Positions 44,411 through 53,778 of a stretch of 64,000 nucleotides of DNA are shown here, in pieces (the stretch's first letter is position 1; each line of letters opens with the position of its first letter). Source of the DNA: Akkermansiaceae bacterium (lineage in GTDB: Bacteria > Verrucomicrobiota > Verrucomicrobiia > Verrucomicrobiales > DEV007). Made by a program: the position numbers and the translations under genes. Location of the stretch: contig JACKQC010000011.1 in NCBI GenBank assembly GCA_024233085.1, forward strand, positions 1 through 64,000, given 5' to 3'. Below the pieces are notes generated by a model. It had not been told where the DNA came from. It ran no database searches and saw nothing but the letters and a program-made list of their open reading frames with translations.

Positions 44411-46036
44411 ATGAAACGCCTCACCATTGTTATGAAGTCCGCAAGTGCCTACCTTCTGCTATTCAGCGGCTTGTTGGTTGCTTCCGCGATCGCTTTCTGT
44501 GCAGAACCTGAGCGCGAGACCCCTATTCAGCAGCCGCAGGCGAGTCCGAAGCAGGCCACCAAAACCAGCACCACAGAGACTGACGGAATGCCATCACCTC
44601 TCGCCAACGAACAGGACAAGTCTGTTTGCGTGGTTTACATGGTATCGTCCGATCGGATCGAATCATCCGAATACAAGCAGGCTCTCGCCGATGCGGTGCA
44701 GAACTTGCGGCAGTGGTATGCGCGCCAGTTGAATGGCGTGACGTTTCGTCTGCATGAGCCGGTCGTCGAGGTCATCCGCTCGGACAAACCGGCTGCATGG
44801 TTTTATAGTCATCCAACGATTGGCCATCCTGACGACCGCGGCTACAACAACACCTTGGCGGAGGCGAGCCGACTGCTCGGTGTGCAGCGGGATGATCCGC
44901 ACCACATATGGCTCATCTACTCCGATGGCCCAGGAGACAAGGGGCGCGGCGGCAACGGTGTAGCCATCATGCCGGAGGACGATCTGCTTGGCCTGTCCGG
45001 GAAACACCCAAAGCAGAAGGACATCAATCGCTGGATCGGCGGCATGGGGCATGAACTCGGTCATGCGTTTGGCTTGCCCCACCCGGCGGATACGAAGACG
45101 CATGCGGATGCTCTCATGTGGGCCGGCTTCTATGGCAAATATCCCAATGCCACCTACCTCACCGAAGAGGACAAGAAGCATCTGCGCGGCAGCCCGTTCT
45201 TCTTTCAGAGTGATGTTACCCTCCCCGCTCCTCCATCGGGGATGGAGTGGAAGTTGAGTCCGGCATCCGATGAATTCACCTACACCGCCTCGCCGGACAA
45301 GAAGCCCGGGGCATTTGAGCTGCGTTGGGAATGTGCCTTCATCAATCCATGGACCGGTCCGGGGAAAACGCTCTGGAGCGCCGGACACTTCCACGTGACG
45401 AACGGCAGCCTGGCCATCACCGCGACCCGGAAGCAGGGCACCGATGGCGTGCTCACCGGCATTCTGACTTCGCGGGATCATGTGCAATACCCAGCCTACG
45501 TCGAAGCGAGGGTGAAGATCAGCAATCAAGTGCTCGCTTCAAACGTGTGGATGCTCAGCGACGATTCCACCGAGGAGATTGACGTAATCGAGGCCTACGG
45601 CGGTGACCGGCCGGACAACCAATGGCACGCGGAGCGACTGCACCTGAGTCACCATGTATTTATCCGGAAGCCGTTTCAGGATTATCAACCCACGGACGAC
45701 GGCTCGTGGTATTGGAACGGCACGACCTGGCGGGATGGGTTTCATCGCGTCGGAGTGTTCTGGCGCGATCCCTGGCATCTCGAATACTACGTGGACGGCA
45801 AGCTGGTCCGCACCGTTTCCGGAAGGGAGAAGATCGATCCGCACGGCTACACCGGCGGCAAGGGACTCACCAAACCCATGCGCATCATCATCAACATGGA
45901 AGACCAAGATTGGCGCTCGACGGCTGGCGTCACCCCCACCGATGAGGAACTTGCGGACAATCAGCGCAACATCATGTGGGTGGACTGGATTCGAGTCTAT
46001 GAAGGTGTGCAAACGAAACAGATTCCCGCTCAATGA
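44411..46036 (+). CDS. Secreted metzincin-type metalloprotease fused to GH16 beta-agarase-like domain
   Basis: 541 residues from ATG 44411, with a signal peptide near residues 8-30. The first domain (about 70-260) has the full metzincin zinc motif H214-E215-x-x-H218-x-x-G221-x-x-H224 and a Met (Met236) downstream that could form the Met-turn. The second domain (about 290-535) is GH16: ASNVWMLSDDSTEEIDVIEAYGG holds the catalytic E389-x-D391-x-x-E394, and the flanking sequence is that of agarases and porphyranases rather than laminarinases. The enzyme would cleave beta-1,4 bonds in agar-type galactans. The downstream sulfatase start codon overlaps the stop by 4 bp. Codon wobble is less G/C-rich than in flanking genes, which hints at transfer. 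A protease joined to an agarase is an unusual architecture. Confidence 0.87.
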   Translation: MKRLTIVMKSASAYLLLFSGLLVASAIAFCAEPERETPIQQPQASPKQATKTSTTETDGMPSPLANEQDKSVCVVYMVSSDRIESSEYKQALADAVQNLRQWYARQLNGVTFRLHEPVVEVIRSDKPAAWFYSHPTIGHPDDRGYNNTLAEASRLLGVQRDDPHHIWLIYSDGPGDKGRGGNGVAIMPEDDLLGLSGKHPKQKDINRWIGGMGHELGHAFGLPHPADTKTHADALMWAGFYGKYPNATYLTEEDKKHLRGSPFFFQSDVTLPAPPSGMEWKLSPASDEFTYTASPDKKPGAFELRWECAFINPWTGPGKTLWSAGHFHVTNGSLAITATRKQGTDGVLTGILTSRDHVQYPAYVEARVKISNQVLASNVWMLSDDSTEEIDVIEAYGGDRPDNQWHAERLHLSHHVFIRKPFQDYQPTDDGSWYWNGTTWRDGFHRVGVFWRDPWHLEYYVDGKLVRTVSGREKIDPHGYTGGKGLTKPMRIIINMEDQDWRSTAGVTPTDEELADNQRNIMWVDWIRVYEGVQTKQIPAQ

Positions 46037-47427
46037 AACGTCTCCTACTTAACTTGTTCGCTCTCGCGGCTGCCTCTGCGCTGCTCTCCGGCAGTGCAAT
46101 CGCAGCCACCAAGCCCAACCTCATCTTCATCAACATCGACGACCTTGGCTACGCGGACATCGGCTGTTTCGGCGGTCAGAAGGCCCGCACTCCGAATGTG
46201 GACCGCATGGCCGCCGAGGGAATGAAGTTCACCAGCTTTTATGCGGCTCCGGTTTGCACAGCCTCACGCGCAAGTTTGATGACGGGATGTTATGCGCGTC
46301 GCGTTAGCATGCCTGGCGTGTTGACGCCAGCGAAGGTGATTGGTCTTGGCAAGGACGAGATGACTATCGCTGAAGCACTCAAGCCGCTGGGCTATAACAC
46401 GATGATCATCGGCAAATGGCATCTCGGGGATCAGCCTGAGTTCCTGCCCACACGACGCGGCTTTGATCACTACTTTGGCCTGCCTTACTCGAATGACATG
46501 GATGGCTCGGAAAAGGCCAAACAGGGCAAGATGCCGCCCTTGCCGCTCATGCGCGATGAGACTGTGATCGAGGCTCCCGCAAAGCAGGATGAGCTGACAG
46601 CGCGCTACGCTGATGAGGCGGTGAAGTTCATCACCGAGCACAAGGACAAGACGTTCTTCCTTTATCTGCCGCACACGGCGGTGCATTCCCCGCATCATCC
46701 GGGCGCGCAGTTCAGGGGCAAGTCGGGGCACAATAATTACATCGACTGGGTCGAGGAAGTTGACTGGGCCTGTGGGCGAGTGCTGGACACGGTGCGCGAG
46801 CTTGGCCTCAGCGAGCGGACGCTTGTCTGCTTCACCTCCGATAACGGCGGCGCGGGTGCGGCGAACAATCTGCCCCTGCGCGGTCACAAAGGCACAACTT
46901 GGGAAGGCGGTGTGCGCGTGCCGTTCATCGCATGGTGGCCCGGCCATGTGCCACAGGGCAGCACTGGGGAGATGGCTTCCATGATGGACATGCTGCCTAC
47001 GCTGGTGTCGCTCGCAGGTGGCACGCTGTCGAAGGAGCGCAAGATCGATGGCCTGGATGTTTCTAACTTGCTGCTGACGGCCGGTGCCAGATCTCGGCGC
47101 GATACCTTTTACTATTTCCAAGGTGGTGCCGAGGAACTGCAAGGCGTGCGGCATGGTGAATGGAAGTATCTCATCACGCCGACGAAGAAGGCATCTGAGT
47201 CCAAAGACGGGCTGCGGATCACCTTTCCCGCCTTGTTCAATCTCAAGGAAGACATCGGCGAAACGACGAACGTGATCAACGACCATCCCGAAGTGATGAT
47301 CACGATGAAGACGCTTGTGGATGCGATGGCTGCGGACCTCGGCATTGATAAGAAGCCCGGACCCGGTGTGCGGCCCTGTGGCAAGGTCGAGAAGGCTCGT
47401 CCACTGCTTCTGCAAACTTCCAACTGA
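46033..47427 (+). CDS. Sulfatase (type I, formylglycine-dependent), secreted
   Basis: 464 residues, signal peptide MKRLLLNLFALAAASALLSGSAIA. Asp36-Asp37 (NIDDLGYADIG) start the metal site. The maturation motif is C-T-A-S-R with Cys75, the less common CxAxR variant that is still a substrate for formylglycine-generating enzymes. GKWHLGDQ, LPHTAVHSPHHPG and TSDNGG follow. The ATG overlaps the stop of the agarase fusion gene, so the two are translationally coupled, which supports a role on a sulfated galactan such as porphyran or agar. Confidence 0.93.
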   Translation: MKRLLLNLFALAAASALLSGSAIAATKPNLIFINIDDLGYADIGCFGGQKARTPNVDRMAAEGMKFTSFYAAPVCTASRASLMTGCYARRVSMPGVLTPAKVIGLGKDEMTIAEALKPLGYNTMIIGKWHLGDQPEFLPTRRGFDHYFGLPYSNDMDGSEKAKQGKMPPLPLMRDETVIEAPAKQDELTARYADEAVKFITEHKDKTFFLYLPHTAVHSPHHPGAQFRGKSGHNNYIDWVEEVDWACGRVLDTVRELGLSERTLVCFTSDNGGAGAANNLPLRGHKGTTWEGGVRVPFIAWWPGHVPQGSTGEMASMMDMLPTLVSLAGGTLSKERKIDGLDVSNLLLTAGARSRRDTFYYFQGGAEELQGVRHGEWKYLITPTKKASESKDGLRITFPALFNLKEDIGETTNVINDHPEVMITMKTLVDAMAADLGIDKKPGPGVRPCGKVEKARPLLLQTSN

Positions 47428-47434
47428 TACCACC

Positions 47435-48427
47435 ATGAACAAACTCATCACACTCGCCTTGCTGTGCTGCCTGCATTCAATGGCCCCCGCCGCCGAATCC
47501 GTTCTCATTCTCGATGGGCGGAACAACCACGACTGGCAGCGCACCACCACCGCGCTGAAGGAGACGCTGGAAGAGAGCAAGCTCTTCACTGTCAGCGTGG
47601 CCACCGCACCCGAGGATAGGGCAGGCCCGCCGCCGCAGCGTCCCAAGGTCGAGGACGCCGTTTACCTTGATGCGAAGGCCAAATACGACGCGTTGGTGAA
47701 GTCGCTCAAGCCCGACCTCGAGGCACGATGGGCGAAGTGGAACGTTGATTTCAGCCGACACAAAGCCGTAGTGCTCAACTACAACGGCCCCGAGTGGCCA
47801 GGATCGATGAAGGCCAGTTTCGTCGAGTTCGTGAAGAACGGCGGAGGCGTGGTGCTCATTCACGCAGCGAACAACGGCTTCGCGAACTGGCCTGAGTTCA
47901 ATGAGATGATCGGCCTCGGCTGGCGCAAAGGCGGATTCGGTAAATGCCTTGTCATCAGCAACAGTGGGGCCGTCGAGGATTGCTGCGCGGGCGACAACTC
48001 CGGCCACGGGAGCAAGCACGCGTTCGTCGTCACCCATCGCCAGCCTGCACATCCGATCCTCGCCGGATTGCCCGTCGAGTGGATGCACGCGCGCGACGAG
48101 TTGTATCATCACATGCGCGGTCCCGCGGAGAATGTCACGATTCTCGCCAGCGCCTTCAGCGACGAAACGGAGCGCGGCAGCGGACGGCACGAGCCGCTGC
48201 TGTGGGAGGTGCCGTACGGCAAAGGACGCGTCATCGTCTGTACGATGGGCCACGTGTGGCGCGGCGATGTCGATCAGCCCTCGCTCGACTGCGTGGGCTT
48301 CCAGACGTTGCTGAAACGCAGCGTCGAATACGCCGCGACGGGCAAAGTCACGCAAGCGCTGCCGGCGGAGTTTCCGTCGAAGACGTCCATTTTATCCCGC
48401 GCCACCGCATCAACCGGCCAGCCATGA
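47435..48427 (+). CDS. ThuA-like domain protein, secreted
   Basis: 330 residues from ATG 47435 (MNKLITLALLCCLHSMAPAAE, a signal peptide). A longer frame from 47315 overlaps the sulfatase gene and lacks a signal, so it is rejected. The fold is the ThuA class I glutamine-amidotransferase-like domain: VLILDGRNNHDWQ, then GGGVVLIHAANNGFANW and the VPYGKGRVIVCTMGHVWRGD ending. ThuA proteins are linked to disaccharide (trehalose-type) utilisation and may modify keto-sugars. The stop overlaps the start of the dehydrogenase gene (48424) by 4 bp. The same two modules are fused in the 1511-residue protein at 19979-24514. Confidence 0.88.
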   Translation: MNKLITLALLCCLHSMAPAAESVLILDGRNNHDWQRTTTALKETLEESKLFTVSVATAPEDRAGPPPQRPKVEDAVYLDAKAKYDALVKSLKPDLEARWAKWNVDFSRHKAVVLNYNGPEWPGSMKASFVEFVKNGGGVVLIHAANNGFANWPEFNEMIGLGWRKGGFGKCLVISNSGAVEDCCAGDNSGHGSKHAFVVTHRQPAHPILAGLPVEWMHARDELYHHMRGPAENVTILASAFSDETERGSGRHEPLLWEVPYGKGRVIVCTMGHVWRGDVDQPSLDCVGFQTLLKRSVEYAATGKVTQALPAEFPSKTSILSRATASTGQP

Positions 48428-50697
48428 AACCCTTCGCCCTCACTTTTATCACCTTCGTCTCGGCTCTTCACGCGGCCGAGCCCTTCGCCACTCCGCTGTC
48501 GCCAGGCGATGAAGCAAAGACCTTCGTCCTCCCCGAGGGCTACATCGCCGAATGCATCGCGAGCGAGCCGATGGTGGAGGAGCCTGTGCTCGCGGTTTGG
48601 GATGGCAACGGCGCCCTTTACGTCGCGGAGATGCGCAGCTACATGCAGGACGAAAACGGCACCGGCACGAAGACGCTGAAGAACGGACGCATCAAGCGCC
48701 TCACCTCCTCGCGCGGCGAAGGCATCATGGACGAGGCGACGGTGTTCGTGGACGGACTGAATCTGCCGCGCATGATCCTGCCGCTGGACGACCGCATCGC
48801 GGTCGTCGAGACGGACAGCACGACGGTGTGGAGCTACCGCGACACGAATGGCGATGGCGTGGCCGACGAGAAGGTCGAACTCTTCAAAGGCAAGGCGGGC
48901 GATCCGGACAAGAGCGTCGAGCACCAGGACAGCGGCCTGATCTGGAATATCGACAACCGCATCTACCTCAGCTACGCGAAGGAGCGCTATCGCTTCACCG
49001 ACGGCACCTGGCGTGCGGAGCCTTTGCATCCCGTGTGGTCGCAGTGGGGCATCGCGCATGACGACGAAGGGCGCATTTTCTATTCCGACAACAGCAAGCC
49101 CGCGCTCGGTTTCGACCTGCCGCGCCGCTACTGGCTGCACATCAGCCAGCGCAACGGCGACAAGATCCCCAACGGTGAGATCATCGACCTCGGCATGTCG
49201 TGGGAGCCGTCCTTCCTGAACGCGAAGAACCTCTGCGCGGTGGACGATCGCGGCGGACCGGCCGGCACGACGAAGACCTTCACCTCGCTCTGCGGACAAA
49301 GCATCTACCGCGACGACGCGGTGCCGGAGTGGAACGGCGACTACTTCATCTGCGATCCCACGATCCACGTCGTGCGCCGTGCCAAGCTCACGCGAGAGAA
49401 TGGACGCGTGAGATTCGCGAATGCCCACGGCGGCGACGAGTTCATGCTCTCCCCGCACATCCTTTTCCGGCCGGTGAACACCGCGCCCGCACCGGATGGC
49501 AGCCTCATCGTCGTGGACATGTATCGCGGCATCATCCAGGACGCACCGTGGCTCTCGCCCGCGCCGCGCAAGTTCATCAAGGAAAGCGGACTCGCCGACG
49601 TGCATCAGCATGGCCGCATCTGGCGCATCCGCAAAACTGACTCACCCAAACGTGAAGCGCCGCGCCTGCTCGAAGAAACGACCAGCGAACTTGTCGCCCA
49701 TCTCGCGCACCCGAGCGGCTGGTGGCGCGACACCGCGCAGCGTCTCATCATCCTGCGCCAAGATCGCGACCGCGTCATGCCTTCGCTGAAGGAGATGGCA
49801 TCGACCCATGTCAACCCGCTAGCCCGCCTCCACGCGCTGTGGACGCTCGAAGGTTGTGCCGCGATTGACGAAACGACGTTGTCGAGAGCCTTAAACGACG
49901 AGGAACCGCGCGTGCGCCGCGCCGCCGTCGAAATCAGCGAGGTGAAGCTCAACCTCATGCTGCCGAAGCTCGCCGAACTCGCCACGCGCGAGACCAGCGG
50001 CGATGTCGCGAAGCAATTCATCCTCACGCTCGGCTTCAGCAAGAATGACGAGATCGTCCTACCCGCAGTCGATGCATTGCTGGAAAAGCATCTCACGCAC
50101 GAGGGCGTCTTCCAGGCCGCCTGCGTCACCTTTTGGAAACATCCCACCCCGTTCATGGAAACCCTCCAGGACGGCACCTCGCTCGCGGGCCGCGACGACG
50201 CCGCGTTGCTCGCCACGCGCTGGAAGCAGGGTTTCGCGCAGTGGGAGCGCGACCTGACTTTCGCAAAGGACTTCCCGAAGGATCAAAAGAAAAGCATCGA
50301 GAGCGGCGAGGTGTTGTTTTTTCAAACCTGCGTCGCCTGCCACGGCCCCGACGGCAAAGGCACGAACGTGCCCGGCACCGACCTCGCCATCGCTCCGCCG
50401 CTCGCCGGCAGTGCGCGGGTGAAGGGCGATGCGAAAAACCTGCTGCCCGTCTTCATGAACGGCCTCGTCGGCCCCATCGATGGCAAGACCTACCAAGGCG
50501 CGATGATGGTCCCCGCCGCCGCGCTCGGCATCGTTCGCGATGATCGGCTTGCCGACGTGGTGAACTTCATCCGCTACGCTTGGGACAACAATGCCGCGCC
50601 TGTCACCACCGAGCAGGTCAAGCAAGCCCGTCAGGCCGCCACATCACGCTCCGCGCCGTGGACAGATGACGAACTCAAAACCGGAACGACCCACTGA
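48424..50697 (+). CDS. PVC-type membrane-bound dehydrogenase propeller with cytochrome c domain
   Basis: 757 residues from ATG 48424 (MKPFALTFITFVSALHAAE, a signal peptide). The beta-propeller covers about residues 30-400 (FVLPEGYIAECIASEPMVEE, WSYRDTNGDGVADE with a calcium-like loop, and DGSLIVVDMYRGIIQ). HEAT-like repeats follow at about 430-600. A cytochrome c domain closes the protein with C636-V-A-C639-H640 and a C-terminal Met-containing segment (GAMMVPAA) that may ligate haem. Inferred to oxidise a sugar or sugar derivative in the periplasm. Translationally coupled to the ThuA gene upstream and 13 bp before the DUF1501 gene. Confidence 0.92.
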   Translation: MKPFALTFITFVSALHAAEPFATPLSPGDEAKTFVLPEGYIAECIASEPMVEEPVLAVWDGNGALYVAEMRSYMQDENGTGTKTLKNGRIKRLTSSRGEGIMDEATVFVDGLNLPRMILPLDDRIAVVETDSTTVWSYRDTNGDGVADEKVELFKGKAGDPDKSVEHQDSGLIWNIDNRIYLSYAKERYRFTDGTWRAEPLHPVWSQWGIAHDDEGRIFYSDNSKPALGFDLPRRYWLHISQRNGDKIPNGEIIDLGMSWEPSFLNAKNLCAVDDRGGPAGTTKTFTSLCGQSIYRDDAVPEWNGDYFICDPTIHVVRRAKLTRENGRVRFANAHGGDEFMLSPHILFRPVNTAPAPDGSLIVVDMYRGIIQDAPWLSPAPRKFIKESGLADVHQHGRIWRIRKTDSPKREAPRLLEETTSELVAHLAHPSGWWRDTAQRLIILRQDRDRVMPSLKEMASTHVNPLARLHALWTLEGCAAIDETTLSRALNDEEPRVRRAAVEISEVKLNLMLPKLAELATRETSGDVAKQFILTLGFSKNDEIVLPAVDALLEKHLTHEGVFQAACVTFWKHPTPFMETLQDGTSLAGRDDAALLATRWKQGFAQWERDLTFAKDFPKDQKKSIESGEVLFFQTCVACHGPDGKGTNVPGTDLAIAPPLAGSARVKGDAKNLLPVFMNGLVGPIDGKTYQGAMMVPAAALGIVRDDRLADVVNFIRYAWDNNAAPVTTEQVKQARQAATSRSAPWTDDELKTGTTH

Positions 50698-50710
50698 ACA
50701 TCTCTCTCCC

Positions 50711-52111
<1,401 letters not shown>

Positions 52112-52215
52112 AGTTTTCCCGTTGTCGTCCTTGCGCGCCTTCGTCCGCGGGAATGTCACCCGCCGTTGTGGAAGCCCGGTTGAAAAGGACGGACCTCGGG
52201 AGTAGCATTATTTCC

Positions 52216-52470
52216 ATGAACGGCACCGTCAGTCTTGACATCCCCGCCGACGCGCTCGCGAGCGCACGGATGACGCTGGAAGACGTCCGGCTGGAGCTGG
52301 CGATTCTGCTGTTTCGCCTGGATCGCCTGTCGCTCGGAAAGGCCGCGGAGTTTGCGATGGTGTCGGTGGGTGAGTTTCAAAGCCAGCTCGCGACACGCAA
52401 GGTTGGGCCGCACTACGGGGTGGACGACGCCCTGGAGGATGCCGATGCCTTGGCGAAACTGGCGCGTTGA
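52216..52470 (+). CDS. UPF0175 family small protein, likely antitoxin
   Basis: 84 residues from ATG 52216 (MNGTVSLDIPADALASARM). The helical layout LEDVRLELAILLFRLDRLSLGKAAEFAMVS, with the LSLGKAAEFA helix-turn-helix-like segment, is that of UPF0175 proteins, which pair with DUF3368 PIN-type toxins. It is immediately upstream (6 bp) of a shortened DUF3368 gene. Confidence 0.85.
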   Translation: MNGTVSLDIPADALASARMTLEDVRLELAILLFRLDRLSLGKAAEFAMVSVGEFQSQLATRKVGPHYGVDDALEDADALAKLAR

Positions 52471-52476
52471 AAAGCC

Positions 52477-52689
52477 ATGCTGGTCGTCGCGGACTCATCG
52501 CCCCTGATCGCATTGTGCAGAATCGGCAGGCTCGAACTGTTGCATGAACTCTTCGGCCAACTCATGTTGCCGGAAGCCCGCAGGCGCGGCGTTCTCGCCG
52601 ATCCCGCAGGCGTGGGCGAGGAACTCCGCAACTTGGCTGGCTTCTGGATTGCCGAAGAACTGATGGACCTGCTGCGGCAGGCAAAATAA
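52477..52689 (+). pseudogene. DUF3368 PIN-like toxin with internal deletion
   Basis: Only 70 codons are present, against about 150-160 in the family. The start MLVVADSSPLIALCRIGRLELLHELFGQLMLPE is the DUF3368 N-terminus. The next residues (ARRRGVLADPAGVGEELRNLAGFWIAEELMDLLRQ) match the family C-terminus, which normally reads KRRGL...GF(R/W)ISEEL. About 85-90 central residues, including the later PIN acidic residues, are missing, and the frame is kept. Probably inactive as a nuclease. Confidence 0.75.
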
Positions 52690-52794
52690 CTCTCGTCACC
52701 CCACGGATATGCCCGCCGCGACGCCGATTCGAGGAGATTGCGCGCAAGCGCGAAATCGGAGGTTTGACCTCGCCGCCTTGGAATCGAGCTTCCC

Positions 52795-52835
52795 GATCCA
52801 ACAGGGTTGGATCGGAGACTCAACCCTGTTTGATC
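52795..52835. repeat. 41-bp palindromic element, copy 8 (loop inverted)
   Basis: Arms GATCCAACAGGGTT (52795-52808) and AACCCTGTTTGATC (52822-52835), loop 13 nt. The loop matches the other copies better when read on the minus strand. It ends 8 bp before the start codon of the alpha/beta hydrolase gene. Confidence 0.9.
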
Positions 52836-52843
52836 GAATTCCC

Positions 52844-53734
52844 ATGAAACACCGTATTGCCACCATCCTGTCCGCCACGCTCGCGCTCTGTGGCGCGGCC
52901 TTCGCCCAGAATGAGCCGCTTCCGGCCGAACCGCCGGACTCGGTGAAAGCCGAACTCGACCTCACCTATGGCCAGACGCCGGAACAGGAACTGAAGCTGG
53001 ACATTTACCGTCCCAAAACGGAAACCACGCTGCCCGCCTGCGTGCTGGTGCATGGCGGCGGCTGGATGAAGGGCGACAAGGAAAAATTCCGCCCCCTCGC
53101 CATCGCCCTGGCGGAGCGCGGCTATGTCGTCGCCAATGTCGAATACCGGCTCGGCGGTGTCGCCAAGTATCCCGCCGGGGTACAGGATTGCTCGCTGGCG
53201 GTGCGCTGGTTCCGCGCAAACGCCAAACGCTTCGGCGCCGACCCGGCCCGCATCGGCGCCTGGGGCGGAAGCGCCGGCGGACACCTCGTTGGGATGCTCG
53301 CGGGTTCACTGCCGGCGGAGCGATTCGTCGCCGGCGGCCTGGAAGACGTGTCCGCCGCCGTGCAGGCCAGCTGCATCATGGCCGGGCCGACGGACCTGAC
53401 GAACGAGACCTTCGTCGAAAGCCTGCGCCGGGCGAAGGAGCAGAGCAACAGCTTCCAGTGGCTCGGCAAACTCTACGACGACGCCCCCGAGCTTTACAGC
53501 GAGGCCTCGCCCATCACGCATTTCACGGGGGCGACGGGGCCGGTCCTTTTCCTGACCGGCGACCTGGACAACCCCGGCCGCGACACCGCCGGAATGGAGA
53601 AACTCAAATCGCTCGGAGTGGCCACCCGGCAGGTCGTGCTCAAGGATGCCAAGCACGGCTGCTGGATGCGGCGCCCGTGGTTCGAGCAGTGCGTGGATGC
53701 GGTGGACGCCTGGTTCCGGGAGCACTTGAAGTGA
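52844..53734 (+). CDS. Secreted alpha/beta hydrolase, hormone-sensitive-lipase/feruloyl-acetyl esterase-like
   Basis: 296 residues from ATG 52844 (MKHRIATILSATLALCGAAFA, a signal peptide). The oxyanion-hole motif is H70-G-G-G-W74 and the nucleophile elbow is G-G-S143-A-G-G. The catalytic Asp is likely in FLTGDLDNPGRD and the His in DAKHGCWMRRPW. It resembles BD-FAE-type esterases that remove acetyl or feruloyl groups from polysaccharides. A start extended to 52709 would read through palindromic element copy 8 and is rejected. The next gene on this strand is a sulfatase 44 bp away. Confidence 0.9.
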   Translation: MKHRIATILSATLALCGAAFAQNEPLPAEPPDSVKAELDLTYGQTPEQELKLDIYRPKTETTLPACVLVHGGGWMKGDKEKFRPLAIALAERGYVVANVEYRLGGVAKYPAGVQDCSLAVRWFRANAKRFGADPARIGAWGGSAGGHLVGMLAGSLPAERFVAGGLEDVSAAVQASCIMAGPTDLTNETFVESLRRAKEQSNSFQWLGKLYDDAPELYSEASPITHFTGATGPVLFLTGDLDNPGRDTAGMEKLKSLGVATRQVVLKDAKHGCWMRRPWFEQCVDAVDAWFREHLK

Positions 53735-53778
53735 TTCTCTTCGCCAGATTCGCCTTAGCTTTTCAGAATTTCACCGCC

